NCBI RefSeq assembly: GCF_040219215.1
Contig: NZ_JAVJSX010000022.1
Location: 248,001 to 312,000 of the forward strand
Direction of reading: 5' to 3'
From: Thalassobaculum_A sp040219215
GTDB taxonomy: Bacteria > Pseudomonadota > Alphaproteobacteria > Thalassobaculales > Thalassobaculaceae
DNA length: 64,000 nucleotides
Part shown: in pieces, positions 52,846 through 61,707 of the stretch
Layout: each line of letters begins with the position of its first letter
Position numbering within the stretch: position 1 is the first letter of the stretch
Notes under the pieces: model-generated
What the model saw: only the letters and a program-made list of their open reading frames with translations
What the model was told of the DNA's origin: nothing
Databases searched by the model: none
Made by a program: the position numbers and the translations under genes

Positions 52846-53589
52846 ATGAACGTTCCGCAGAAGAAGGTGGTCGATTTCAGCCGGAGCGCGATCTCGCGCT
52901 ACATCCAGTTGGCCACGCTGTTCCGCCGGCGGATCGAGTCCGGGCAATGGCCGATCGATGGCCAGATCCCGACCGTCGACGAACTGGCGGCGGAATGCGG
53001 GGTGGCGCGCGCGACGATCCGCCAAGCCCTGGACATCCTGGAACACGAGAAGCTGATCGAGCGCTTCCGCGCCAAGGGCACCTTCGTGCGCCGCCGTCCA
53101 CAGGAGGAGTTATGGTGCGCGGTGGCGACCGACTGGTCCGGCCTGTTGCGCCCCAGCCATTCGGCGAAGATCGAGATCCTGTCGGACCATCCGAACGTCG
53201 TCTACGAACCCGCCGACCACCGGACCGGTGAACTGGCTCCGGCGTATCGCCACCTGCACCGCCGGCACTGGCGGCACGATGCCGCGTTCCTGTTGACCAA
53301 CGTGTACATCGACGAGCGGCTGCGCGACCGCATCACCCAGCAGGACATCGAAACCAAGACTGCGCTGCGCCTCATCAACGACGTGCCCGGCCTGGAGATC
53401 ACCGAGGCGCAGCAGACGCTGACCATCGGGACGGCCGACATGGATATCGCGGAGTCGCTGTCCATGCCGCTGAACGCCCCGGTCGCATTCGTGCATCGCT
53501 GCGCCGTCGACAGCGACGGCATTGCGGTCCTGATCGCCGAGGGCATCTACCGCGGCGACGTAGTCCGCTTCGACATCAAGCTGCGCTAA
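52846..53589 (+). CDS. GntR-family regulator (HutC subfamily, UTRA effector domain)
   Basis: A 247-residue regulator. The N-terminal winged helix carries the GntR signature (IPTVDELAAECGVARATIRQ, then LIERFRAKGTFV), and the C-terminal ~150 residues resemble a UTRA ligand domain (AFLLTNVYIDERLRDRI, GTADMDIAESLSMPLNAPV). It probably represses the surrounding catabolic and TRAP genes and is released by a pathway intermediate. ATG 52846 is chosen because it begins the conserved region; the frame is open upstream into the preceding gene. Confidence 0.85.
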   Translation: MNVPQKKVVDFSRSAISRYIQLATLFRRRIESGQWPIDGQIPTVDELAAECGVARATIRQALDILEHEKLIERFRAKGTFVRRRPQEELWCAVATDWSGLLRPSHSAKIEILSDHPNVVYEPADHRTGELAPAYRHLHRRHWRHDAAFLLTNVYIDERLRDRITQQDIETKTALRLINDVPGLEITEAQQTLTIGTADMDIAESLSMPLNAPVAFVHRCAVDSDGIAVLIAEGIYRGDVVRFDIKLR

Positions 53590-53601
53590 CCTCTGTCTCG
53601 G

Positions 53602-54408
53602 TCACACCGGCAGCCGGTCGGCCCAGTCGGCGATCGCATCGGCCACTGCCTGCGGCTTCTCGGTCGGCAACGCGTGGCTGGCACCGGCAATCACCTGGAC
53701 CGTCACCCGGTCACCCAGCACCGCCCGGATCTCGTCGCGCGATTCCGCCGGGCGGAACGGGTCGAGATCGGCCTGCAGGTCGAGGATCGGCGCCGATCCG
53801 GCCCCCCACCAGTCGGCTTCGTCGGTCAGCGCGCGGGCCGCCCGCTGGCTGCGCATCACCGCCGGGTGCCAACCGTCGAGCCACGCGGTGGGGTCCGATC
53901 CCTCGGCGAAGAACGCGAACCGGAGGCCCTGCAGGCGCTGCTCGCGGGTCGAGGCCGGGTCGTTGATCATGGTGATCGCCTCGCTCAGTTCCTTCGGCCA
54001 GTTCACGGCACCGGCCGCCACCAGCACGACGCCTCGGGTCAGGCCCGGGTGGTCCGCCGCGATGGTACGCGCGACCAGGTTGCCGTACGCATGGCCGGCG
54101 ACGATCGCCGGGCCACCGCCCTCCGCCCGGATGACCGCCGCGAAGTCGCTGGCGAAGTCGTGAAACGACACACCATCCATCGGTCCCGTGCTGGCTCCGA
54201 CGCCGCGCGGCTCGGCGCGCAGCACGCGAAAACCCCGTTCGACAAGGCGTTCCGCCAGCGGCCCGAACTCCTCGGTACCGCGTCCGGTTGAAGCCAGGAT
54301 CAGGACCAACTGGCCGCTGCCCTGCGCGCGATAGCTGATCGTCGCCTCGACAGTGCGAACGGAACGCAGGGTCGCACCCGCGGCGTTGTCCGGCCCCTCG
54401 ACTGGCAT
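53602..54408 (-). CDS. Alpha/beta-hydrolase fold protein lacking the nucleophile serine
   Basis: A 268-residue alpha/beta-hydrolase. The nucleophile elbow reads GHAYGN, with Ala107 in place of the usual serine, and the expected acid (DLQADLDPF) and His (IAGASHALP) regions are present. Without the serine it cannot act as a normal esterase; it could be a cofactor-free lyase-like enzyme, a hydratase or a binding protein. It is convergent with the GntR gene (12-base gap) and divergent from the enol-lactonase gene. Confidence 0.8.
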   Translation of the reverse strand: MPVEGPDNAAGATLRSVRTVEATISYRAQGSGQLVLILASTGRGTEEFGPLAERLVERGFRVLRAEPRGVGASTGPMDGVSFHDFASDFAAVIRAEGGGPAIVAGHAYGNLVARTIAADHPGLTRGVVLVAAGAVNWPKELSEAITMINDPASTREQRLQGLRFAFFAEGSDPTAWLDGWHPAVMRSQRAARALTDEADWWGAGSAPILDLQADLDPFRPAESRDEIRAVLGDRVTVQVIAGASHALPTEKPQAVADAIADWADRLPV

Positions 54409-54512
54409 CTATTGGTCTCGCCAAAGGTTGATGAACTAGCTTTTCAGCATATCATGGCGATGGCGCGCTGGAACCTTGCGCCGATCCACCCAACAGTGAC
54501 CAAGGATGGCAG

Positions 54513-55301
54513 ATGACGGAAGTCCGAAGGGTGGAAGCGAACGGGCTGTCGTTCCGATGCCGGCTCGACGGCAGCGACCACAACGCCCCCTGGGTGGTCT
54601 TCAGCAACTCCATCGGCACCGACCTCAGCGTATGGGATGAACAGGTCGCCGCGCTCGGCGAGCGATTCCGCGTCCTGCGCTACGACCAGCGCGGGCACGG
54701 CGGCACGGGTGTTCCGACAGGCCCGTGCGACTTCGAGCAACTCGGCGGCGATCTGGTCGCCCTGCTCGATCACTTCCGGATCGAGCGCTGCCGGTTCGTC
54801 GGGTTGTCGATGGGTGTGCCGACCGGCCTGCAGGTCGTCTCGAAGCACCCCAAGCGGATCGAGCGGCTGGTGCTGTGCGACGGTCAGGCCGCGACCGCTC
54901 CCGGCGGAGCCGCCGCCTGGGAAGAGCGGATCGAACAGGCCCGTACCAAGGGAATGTCGGTGATTGCCGACGCGATGATCGCGCGCTGGTTCGCGCCGGC
55001 CTTCATTGCGGCCGGCAAGGCCGACCGGGTTCGCGCAATGATCGCCAGCACCCCGGTTGACGGCTTTGCCGCCTGTGCCAAGGCGCTGCAGTCCTACGCC
55101 TTCACCGACGTTCTGCAGACCATTCGCGTTCCGACGGTGCTGGTCGTCGGCGCCCGCGACGGGGCGATGCCCGTCACCATGGCCCGCATGGGCGATGCGA
55201 TCGCAGGCGCCGAGTTGATCGAGATCACCGACGCCGGGCACATTCCCAACGTCGAACAGCCCGTCGCCTTCAACCGCGCGCTGCTCGGGTTCCTCCAGTA
55301 G
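54513..55301 (+). CDS. 3-Oxoadipate enol-lactonase-like hydrolase (PcaD-like)
   Basis: A 262-residue alpha/beta-hydrolase with nucleophile Ser99 (GLSMGVPTG), an oxyanion region near SNSIGTDLSVWDEQ and catalytic His in DAGHIPNVEQP. NSIGTDLSVWD and GLSMG are typical of PcaD, which hydrolyses 3-oxoadipate enol-lactone in the beta-ketoadipate pathway. Intradiol dioxygenase and cycloisomerase-like genes in the same cluster support a lactone-hydrolysing role, perhaps on a substituted lactone. Confidence 0.83.
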   Translation: MTEVRRVEANGLSFRCRLDGSDHNAPWVVFSNSIGTDLSVWDEQVAALGERFRVLRYDQRGHGGTGVPTGPCDFEQLGGDLVALLDHFRIERCRFVGLSMGVPTGLQVVSKHPKRIERLVLCDGQAATAPGGAAAWEERIEQARTKGMSVIADAMIARWFAPAFIAAGKADRVRAMIASTPVDGFAACAKALQSYAFTDVLQTIRVPTVLVVGARDGAMPVTMARMGDAIAGAELIEITDAGHIPNVEQPVAFNRALLGFLQ

Positions 55302-55419
55302 CGCTTCAATTTTCATTAGGTCATAGATACGACTTATTGACTTAATATCGTGCCTGCGCGACGCTGACGATCATCCGCCCCGTTGGTCGACGCCCCAGTC
55401 AAGGAAGGCTCGCCGGTCC

Positions 55420-56097
55420 GTGAAACTGCATTGGTCCCCCCGGTCTCCGTTCGTCCGCAAGGTCATGATCGTCCTGCACGAGGCAGGTCTGGTCGACCGG
55501 GTCGAGTGTGTGCGTTCCGTCGTCGCGTTCGCGGCACCGCCGAATCCAGACGTGCTCGCCGACAACCCGCTCGGCAAGATCCCGGCGCTGGTTCTGGACG
55601 ACGGCACCACGCTTTTCGACTCACGGGTGATCTGCGAGTACCTCGACAGTCTGGACGACGGTCCGAAGTTGTTTCCCACCGATCCGGTCGAGCGGTTCCG
55701 GCAACTGCGCTGGCTGGCCCTGGCGGATGGGCTGACCGACATCCTTCTGCTGTGGCGCAACGAACGTCTGCGCAAGGGCGGCGGCGACGTTGTGATCCTG
55801 GCCGCCTTTGAGACCAAGGTCCGGGCCTGCTTCGCCGATCTGGAAGCAAACGCTGAAATGCTGGCATCCAGCCGCTTCGGAATCGGGCAGGCGGCGGTGG
55901 TCTGCGCGCTCGGCCAGATGGATTTCCGGTTCCGCGACAGCCGCTGGGAAGCGGCATACCCCCGGCTCGCCGCCTGGTACGCCGACATCCAGACCCGCCC
56001 CTCGATCGCCGCGACCGCGGTGCAGGACGACACCGCTCCTTCACAAGCCAGTGGGGCCGACGACTCCACGTCGCCGTTCCACTTCGCGGGAGCCTGA
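55420..56097 (+). CDS. Glutathione S-transferase family protein
   Basis: A 225-residue GST with an N-terminal thioredoxin-like domain (SPRSPFVRKVMIVLHE, then NPLGKIPALVLDDG and DSRVICEYLD) and a helical C-terminal domain. The serine in SPRSPFVRK is the likely glutathione-activating residue. In aromatic gene clusters GSTs can be isomerases (e.g. maleylacetoacetate-type), ether cleavers or detoxifiers. It starts at GTG and is followed after two bases by the CoA-transferase gene. Confidence 0.85.
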   Translation: MKLHWSPRSPFVRKVMIVLHEAGLVDRVECVRSVVAFAAPPNPDVLADNPLGKIPALVLDDGTTLFDSRVICEYLDSLDDGPKLFPTDPVERFRQLRWLALADGLTDILLLWRNERLRKGGGDVVILAAFETKVRACFADLEANAEMLASSRFGIGQAAVVCALGQMDFRFRDSRWEAAYPRLAAWYADIQTRPSIAATAVQDDTAPSQASGADDSTSPFHFAGA

Positions 56098-56099
56098 CC

Positions 56100-57314
56100 G
56101 TGGCCGGCCCGCTGTCGCACATCCGCGTGCTCGACCTCAGCCGGATCATGGCCGGGCCCTGGTCCGGCCAGATCTTCGCCGACCTCGGCGCCGACGTGAT
56201 CAAGGTCGAGCGCAAGGGTGCCGGCGACGACACCCGCGGCTGGGGGCCGCCGTTCCTGAAGGACCGCGACGGCCGCGACACCACCGAGGCCGGCTACTAT
56301 CTGTCGGTCAACCGTGGCAAGCGCTCGATCGAGATCGACCTGGCCGACAGCCACGACCAGGCCATCGTCAAGGCGCTGGCGGCGAAGTCAGACATCCTGC
56401 TGGAGAACTTCAAGGTCGGTACGCTGGGCCGCTACGGGCTCGGCTATGAGGACTTGAAGACAGTCAATCCGCGGCTGATCTACTGCTCGATCACCGGCTT
56501 CGGTGCCACCGGCCCGAAGCGCGACCAGGTCGCCTACGACTTCATGATCCAGGCCATGGGCGGGCTGATGAGCGTCACCGGCGAGCGCGACGACGCGCCC
56601 GGCGGCGGTCCGCAGAAAGTCGGGGTGCCGATCATCGACATGATGACCGGCATGTACGCCACCATCGGCGCCCTGGCGGCGCTGGCCCGCCGGTCCGAGA
56701 GCGGCGAGGGAGAGTTCGTCGACGTCGGCATGCTGGACGTGTCGGTGGCGTGCCTCGCCAATCAGGCGATGAACCACTTGGTGTCCGGCGCCACGCCGGC
56801 GCGAAAGGGCAACAAGCACCCGAACATCCAGCCGCAGGACGTCTTCGCAGTCAGCGACGGGCACATCGCCATTGCCGTCGGCAACGACGAGCAGTTCCGC
56901 CGGTTCGCCGACGCCATCGGCCAGCCGGAACTGGCCGACGACCCGCGCTACACCACCAACGTGGAGCGGGTGCGCAATCTCGACACCCTGCACCCGCTGA
57001 TCTGCGACCGGCTGGCGGAGCAGAGCCTGCAGCACTGGATCGACGCCTTCGGATCGCGCGGCGTGCCGTGCGGACCGATCAACACCGTCCCGATGGTGTT
57101 CGAGGATCCGCAGGTCCGGCACCGGGAGATGTTGCGCAAGCTGCCGCACCCCATCGCCGGCGAGGTGCCGCAGGTCGTCAGCCCGCTGCGCTTCACCAAC
57201 GCCCCACTGACGTTCGACACGCCGCCGCCGCTGCTGGGCCAGCACACCGACCAGATCCTGGCGGAGCTGGGACTGCCGCCAAGGGCCGAACCGGCCGGAA
57301 AGGCCGACCGATGA
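56100..57314 (+). CDS. Type III CoA-transferase (CaiB/BaiF family)
   Basis: A 404-residue family III CoA-transferase. Typical segments are RVLDLSRIMAGPWSGQIFADLG, SVNRGKRSIEIDL, DILLENFKVGTLGRYGLGYE and the Asp region VPIIDMMTGMYA. It moves CoA between a thioester and a free acid; the acid here is unknown. It may activate a ring-cleavage product in place of the PcaIJ-type transferase usual in the beta-ketoadipate pathway. The start is GTG at 56100, and the stop overlaps the next ATG. Confidence 0.9.
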   Translation: MAGPLSHIRVLDLSRIMAGPWSGQIFADLGADVIKVERKGAGDDTRGWGPPFLKDRDGRDTTEAGYYLSVNRGKRSIEIDLADSHDQAIVKALAAKSDILLENFKVGTLGRYGLGYEDLKTVNPRLIYCSITGFGATGPKRDQVAYDFMIQAMGGLMSVTGERDDAPGGGPQKVGVPIIDMMTGMYATIGALAALARRSESGEGEFVDVGMLDVSVACLANQAMNHLVSGATPARKGNKHPNIQPQDVFAVSDGHIAIAVGNDEQFRRFADAIGQPELADDPRYTTNVERVRNLDTLHPLICDRLAEQSLQHWIDAFGSRGVPCGPINTVPMVFEDPQVRHREMLRKLPHPIAGEVPQVVSPLRFTNAPLTFDTPPPLLGQHTDQILAELGLPPRAEPAGKADR

Positions 57315-57940
57315 CCGGCGCGCGCATCGCGTTTCCCACGCCCGAAACCATGTCGCCCGAGCAGCGCCAGGTCCATGACTCGGTGGTCAGCGGGCCGCGC
57401 GGCGTGGTGATCGGCCCGCTGCGCGCCGCGCTGCACAGCCCGGAGCTGGCGGACCGCTGGCAGCAGCTCGGCGCGTTCCTGCGGTTCCGTACCTGCCTGC
57501 CGCCGCGCCTCAACGAACTGGCGATCCTGGTGACCGGCCGGCGCTGGAACAGCGAGTTGGAGTGGGTGGTCCACGCCGATGCCGCCCTGAAGGCCGGACT
57601 CGACCCCGCGATCATCGAAGCAATCCGCCAGTCCGAACCACCGCGGTTCAGCGACGACCAGGAAGCCGAGATCTACGCCTACGCCCGCGAGATGCAGCTG
57701 ACCGGCCAGGTCAGCGATCCGACCTACAACGCGGTGCTGAAACGCTGGCAGGAACGCGGCGTCGTCGAGCTGACGGCGCTGATCGGCTACTACACGATGG
57801 TGTCGATGACCTTGAACGCGCATCGTATCCCCCTGCCCGACAGCATGACGCCGCAGCTGTACCCAAATGGCGAAGCGCCGCCGACAGCCCTGAGCACCCT
57901 TGCCGCCGCCCACTCGACGCCCGCGAAAGACCAGCCATGA
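57311..57940 (+). CDS. Carboxymuconolactone decarboxylase family protein (no CxxC)
   Basis: A 209-residue CMD-fold protein (FRTCLPPRLNELAILVTGRRW, then SELEWVVHADAALKAGL). It lacks the CxxC pair of AhpD, so a decarboxylase or non-redox role on a lactone, as for PcaC, is more plausible than peroxidase activity. It overlaps the CoA-transferase stop and its own stop overlaps the fumarase alpha start (ATGA), so the genes are tightly coupled. Confidence 0.85.
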   Translation: MTGARIAFPTPETMSPEQRQVHDSVVSGPRGVVIGPLRAALHSPELADRWQQLGAFLRFRTCLPPRLNELAILVTGRRWNSELEWVVHADAALKAGLDPAIIEAIRQSEPPRFSDDQEAEIYAYAREMQLTGQVSDPTYNAVLKRWQERGVVELTALIGYYTMVSMTLNAHRIPLPDSMTPQLYPNGEAPPTALSTLAAAHSTPAKDQP

Positions 57941-58806
57941 CCATCACTTACGACCTTGTGAAGTCGGTCGCCGCCCAGGTCTACGAAGCCGCGCTGAAGA
58001 AGGTTCCGGAAGACACCAAGGATGCGCTGCGCCGCGCCATGGAGGCGGAGACCAAGGAGGTCTCGAAGAAGACGCTGAACTTCATGCTGCGCAGCGCGCT
58101 GGCCGCCGAAGAGAAGGATCACCTTGTCTGCTCCGACTCCGGCATCCCGGTGTACTTCGTGAAGGTCGGCACCGGCGCCCGGCTCGGCTTCGATGTCCGC
58201 CAGGCGATCTCCGACGGCTTCGACCATCTGGTCGAGACCATAAAGCCGCCGATCCTCAAGCACGTGACCAACCCCCTGACCCTGGAACGCGGTTACCAGG
58301 GCAAGGAAATGCCGATCACCACCTTCGACATGATCGCCGACGCCGACCACATCGACATGCTGTGCTCGCCCAAGGCGCTGGGCGGCGGGCGCTGGGCGGC
58401 GCTGGAGATCTTCACCTTCCCGTCCCTGGAGACCATCGAGACCTACGTCATGCAATGCGTGATGAAGGCCGGATCGCAACATTGCCCGCCGGTGATCATC
58501 GGCGTCGGCATCGGCGGCACCTTCGACTACGCCGCCAAGCTGGCCAAGGAGGCGACCCTGCGCCCGCTCGGCTCGGTCAACGACGACCCGATCCTGCGCG
58601 ACATGGAGGCGCGGCTGACCAAGGCGGTCAACGCCACCGGCTTCGGTCCGATGGGCACCGGCGGCGACACCACGGCCCTGGCGGTGCACGTCGACTACGC
58701 GGCCAGCCACGGCTTCATTCCGGTCGCCGTCTGCTTCAACTGCTGGATCAATCGGCGGATGGGCGCGAGGATCGCGGCCGACGGTACCGTCACGCTCTAC
58801 GAATAG
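57937..58806 (+). CDS. Class I Fe-S fumarase/tartrate dehydratase-type hydratase, alpha subunit
   Basis: A 289-residue protein equivalent to the N-terminal domain of FumA or to TtdA. Candidate [4Fe-4S] ligands are Cys65 (LVCSDSGIPV), Cys183 (SQHCPPVIIGVGIGG) and Cys266/Cys269 (VCFNCW). Such enzymes hydrate or dehydrate fumarate, mesaconate, tartrate or related diacids. Its partner subunit is the next gene. Position in an aromatic-type cluster suggests it acts on a pathway diacid rather than as the housekeeping fumarase. Confidence 0.87.
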   Translation: MTITYDLVKSVAAQVYEAALKKVPEDTKDALRRAMEAETKEVSKKTLNFMLRSALAAEEKDHLVCSDSGIPVYFVKVGTGARLGFDVRQAISDGFDHLVETIKPPILKHVTNPLTLERGYQGKEMPITTFDMIADADHIDMLCSPKALGGGRWAALEIFTFPSLETIETYVMQCVMKAGSQHCPPVIIGVGIGGTFDYAAKLAKEATLRPLGSVNDDPILRDMEARLTKAVNATGFGPMGTGGDTTALAVHVDYAASHGFIPVAVCFNCWINRRMGARIAADGTVTLYE

Positions 58807-58817
58807 GGAACGGCGCG

Positions 58818-59459
58818 ATGGGCAACACCTACACCCTGAATTTTCCGGTCCAGGAAGCCGACATCCGCAAACTGGCGCTCGGCGACATGGTCTATCTCGA
58901 CGGAGAGATCGTGATGACCGCCGGACTGCCGACCCACCAGCGCATCGTGCGCTGCCTGGAGAACGGCACCGAGTTGCCGACCGACCTGACCAACGCCGGG
59001 TTCTTCCACCTCGGCAGCTACAACACCGAAGACGACGGGGTGTTCGACGTCCTGTACCTGAACCCCACCACCAGCACCCGTTTCAACGAGTACATGCCGA
59101 CTCTGATCCGGTCGTTCGGGCTGCGCGCGGTCGGCGGCAAGGGCGGGCTCGACCGGGCCTGCGCCGAGGCCATGAAGGAGGTCGGCTGCGTCTACCTCTC
59201 CTTCCTCGGCGGCGGTTGCACCGTGCTGTCGGAGGCGATCCGCGAGGTGACCTCGGTCAGCTGGAACGACATGATCTCGCACTACCGGATCGTGAAGCTG
59301 CGGGTCGAGCAGCTCGGCCCGCTGACGGTCGCGATCGATGCCCACGGCAACAGCCTTTACGACAACCTTCAGGAAGACGCCGAGAAGGCGATGCCGCAGA
59401 TCCTCGCCGACCTGCGTACCGCCCGGGAAGCAGCAGCCAGCGGAGACACATCACGATGA
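58818..59459 (+). CDS. Class I Fe-S fumarase/tartrate dehydratase-type hydratase, beta subunit
   Basis: A 213-residue protein matching the C-terminal domain of FumA or TtdB (LALGDMVYLDGEIVMTAGLP, then GKGGLDRACAEAMKEVG and SFLGGGCTVLSEAI). In most class I fumarases of enterobacteria the two parts are fused; here they are separate genes 11 bases apart. Its stop overlaps the start of the dehydrogenase gene. Confidence 0.87.
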   Translation: MGNTYTLNFPVQEADIRKLALGDMVYLDGEIVMTAGLPTHQRIVRCLENGTELPTDLTNAGFFHLGSYNTEDDGVFDVLYLNPTTSTRFNEYMPTLIRSFGLRAVGGKGGLDRACAEAMKEVGCVYLSFLGGGCTVLSEAIREVTSVSWNDMISHYRIVKLRVEQLGPLTVAIDAHGNSLYDNLQEDAEKAMPQILADLRTAREAAASGDTSR

Positions 59460-60373
59460 CCGAGACCGGCACCGTTCTGGTCGTCACGACCATCCCCAAA
59501 GACCTGCGCGACGCGTTGTCCGCCGAATACCGCCTGCAGGACCATCAGAAGGCGCCGGACGGGACCTGGGCGCAGCAGCCGGGGATCGGCGTCGCACTCA
59601 CCACCAGCATGGCCGGTGCCGATGCGGCCCTGATGGACGCGCTGCCGGACCTCAAGCTGATCGCCTGCCAGGGTGTCGGCCTCGACAAGATCGACCTTGC
59701 CGCCGCCGAGGCAAGGGGGATCCGGGTCGCCAACACGCCGGACGTTCTGACCGAGGACACCGCCGACTTCGGTATTGCGCTGATCTACGCCACCGCGCGC
59801 AGCATCGTGCGGGCCGACCAGTTCGTGCGTGCCGGCCGTTGGCCCAACGAGCGGATCACGCCGTCGCGCCGGGTCTCGGGCAAGACCGTCGGCATCGTCG
59901 GGCTGGGCCGGATCGGTCAGACCGTGGCGCGCAAGGCCGAGGGCCTGGGCCTCACCGTGCTGTACAGCGGGCCGCGCGCCAAGCCGGACGTCGGCTACCG
60001 GTTCGTGGCCGACGTGGTGGACCTCGCCGCCCAGGCCGACTTCCTGGTCCTGACCTGTCCCGGCGGGCCGGCGACCGACAAGATGATCGACGCCCGCGTC
60101 CTCGAGGCCCTCGGCCCGGACGGAATCCTGATCAACATCGCCCGCGGCTCGGTGGTCGACGAGGCGGCGCTGATCGACGCGCTGGAGCGCAAAGCCATCG
60201 CCGGCGCCGGCCTCGACGTGTTCGCCAACGAACCGAAGTTCGACGAGACGTTTCTCAAATTCGAGAACGTGGTGCTGCAACCGCACTACGCCAGCATCAC
60301 CTTCGAGACCCGCAAAGCGATCATTGGCCTGCTGCAGAAAGCCATCGCCGAGACCTTTGCCCAAGCAACCTGA
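59456..60373 (+). CDS. D-isomer-specific 2-hydroxyacid dehydrogenase
   Basis: A 305-residue NAD(P)-dependent dehydrogenase. The Rossmann motif is VGIVGLGRIGQTVARKAEG. The catalytic residues are Arg in NIARGSVVDE, Glu in DVFANEPKF and His in LQPHYASIT. It interconverts a 2-keto acid and a D-2-hydroxy acid, so it could process the hydration product of the Fe-S hydratase just upstream. The specific substrate is unknown. The ATG overlaps the hydratase beta stop. Confidence 0.9.
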   Translation: MTETGTVLVVTTIPKDLRDALSAEYRLQDHQKAPDGTWAQQPGIGVALTTSMAGADAALMDALPDLKLIACQGVGLDKIDLAAAEARGIRVANTPDVLTEDTADFGIALIYATARSIVRADQFVRAGRWPNERITPSRRVSGKTVGIVGLGRIGQTVARKAEGLGLTVLYSGPRAKPDVGYRFVADVVDLAAQADFLVLTCPGGPATDKMIDARVLEALGPDGILINIARGSVVDEAALIDALERKAIAGAGLDVFANEPKFDETFLKFENVVLQPHYASITFETRKAIIGLLQKAIAETFAQAT

Positions 60374-60400
60374 CACTCCCGCAACCATCGACGTGCCGGC

Positions 60401-61021
60401 ATGCCGACATCCAACAACCCGCCCTTCACGCCGGAAGCCACCATCGGGCCGTTCTTCCCGTTCGCCTTCACCGAGGTGATGCCGGGATCAGCGGCCGTTC
60501 CGGGCCCCGGGCTCAGCCAGCGACCCGATGGCCAATCGGTCGTCCTGTCGGGACGGATCCTTGCCAGCGACGGCATCGGCGTCCGCAACATGATCCTGGA
60601 AAGCTGGCAGGCCAACGCGCATGGTCGCTACCGTCACCCCGACGACCGAAGCGCGCGGCCGCTCGACCCGTCCTTCCACGGTTTCGCCAGGGTGCGCACG
60701 TCGGCCTCCGGCCAGTTTCGCCTGGAGACGATCAAGCCCGGCGCCCATCCGTGTGCCGACGGTTCCGCAACGCGGGCGCCGCACCTGCGGCTCACGGTGT
60801 TCGGGTCGGGTATCGATCGGCTCGTGACCTTTGTCTACTTCGACGACGAGGCAGTGAACGCTGGTGATCCGGTGCTGGCCAGCCTTGAGGAACCGCTGCG
60901 AGCGCGCCTGATCGCCCGTCGGTGCGCGGATGACGACGGTGACGGCTTCACGGGCTACCGCCTCGACCTCATCCTGCGGGGCGAGGGTGAGACGCCGTTC
61001 TTCGATGACTGGAGCACCTAG
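60401..61021 (+). CDS. Intradiol dioxygenase, PcaG-like alpha subunit
   Basis: A 206-residue protein of the intradiol ring-cleavage dioxygenase family. The N-terminus TPEATIGPFFPFAF and later RAPHLRLTVFGSGIDR and GDPVLASLEEP resemble the protocatechuate 3,4-dioxygenase alpha subunit, which lacks iron ligands but shapes the active site. It lies directly before the beta-like gene; known pca operons usually have beta (pcaH) first, so the order here is reversed. Substrate specificity is not determined. Confidence 0.85.
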   Translation: MPTSNNPPFTPEATIGPFFPFAFTEVMPGSAAVPGPGLSQRPDGQSVVLSGRILASDGIGVRNMILESWQANAHGRYRHPDDRSARPLDPSFHGFARVRTSASGQFRLETIKPGAHPCADGSATRAPHLRLTVFGSGIDRLVTFVYFDDEAVNAGDPVLASLEEPLRARLIARRCADDDGDGFTGYRLDLILRGEGETPFFDDWST

Positions 61022-61025
61022 CCCG

Positions 61026-61688
61026 ATGGACCGCCAGGATACCCGGACCCTCGCCGTGGTCACCCAGGACCGAGAAAGCGAAGCCCGCACGCCCGCACAG
61101 CCGCTGCGCCGGATCCCGATGCAGGCCTGCGACCCATTCACGCCGCAGCCGCCACTTCAGGAGTGGCCGGGACCGAGCAGCCTCGACCTGTCGCGCATCG
61201 CGCCCGGGCGACCGGTCGCACAGGGCGAGGTGATCGAGGTGTCGGGACGCATCCTCGACGAGGACATGCGGCCGGTATCGGGCGCGCTGGTCGAGATCTG
61301 GAACTGCAACAGCCACGGGCGCTACTCGCACATCGACGACAACAACGTCGACGCCGCGCTGGATCCGAATTTCCTCGGCTTCGGACGGCTGATGACCGAC
61401 AGCGGGGGCGCCTACCGTCTGCGGACGATCCGGCCCGCCGCCTATCTGGCGCGTGCCGACATCGGCTGGTGGCGCCCGCCGCACATCCATTTCTCGATTC
61501 TCGGCGGCGGCCCGCAGCTGGTAACCCAGATGTACTTCCCGGGCGATCCGCTGAACGAGAAGGACCCCATCCACATGATCATCCCGCCCGAGCAGCGGCC
61601 CGGTTCGATCGCCAGAACCGATGAAGGTGGCTTACGGTGGGACATCGTCATGCGCGGCCGACACCGGACGCCATTCGACGACGAGTGA
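61026..61688 (+). CDS. Intradiol dioxygenase, PcaH-like catalytic beta subunit
   Basis: A 220-residue catalytic subunit. All four Fe(III) ligands of protocatechuate 3,4-dioxygenase can be placed: Tyr100 (HGRYSH), Tyr140 (PAAYLA), His153 and His155 (RPPHIHFS), with nearly the spacing of the known enzyme. It opens a catechol-type ring between the hydroxyls to give a (carboxy)muconate. It starts at ATG 61026, four bases after the alpha gene. Protocatechuate is the default substrate, but the rest of the cluster is atypical. Confidence 0.87.
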   Translation: MDRQDTRTLAVVTQDRESEARTPAQPLRRIPMQACDPFTPQPPLQEWPGPSSLDLSRIAPGRPVAQGEVIEVSGRILDEDMRPVSGALVEIWNCNSHGRYSHIDDNNVDAALDPNFLGFGRLMTDSGGAYRLRTIRPAAYLARADIGWWRPPHIHFSILGGGPQLVTQMYFPGDPLNEKDPIHMIIPPEQRPGSIARTDEGGLRWDIVMRGRHRTPFDDE

Positions 61689-61707
61689 TCGTACCGGAGC
61701 GCCAGCC

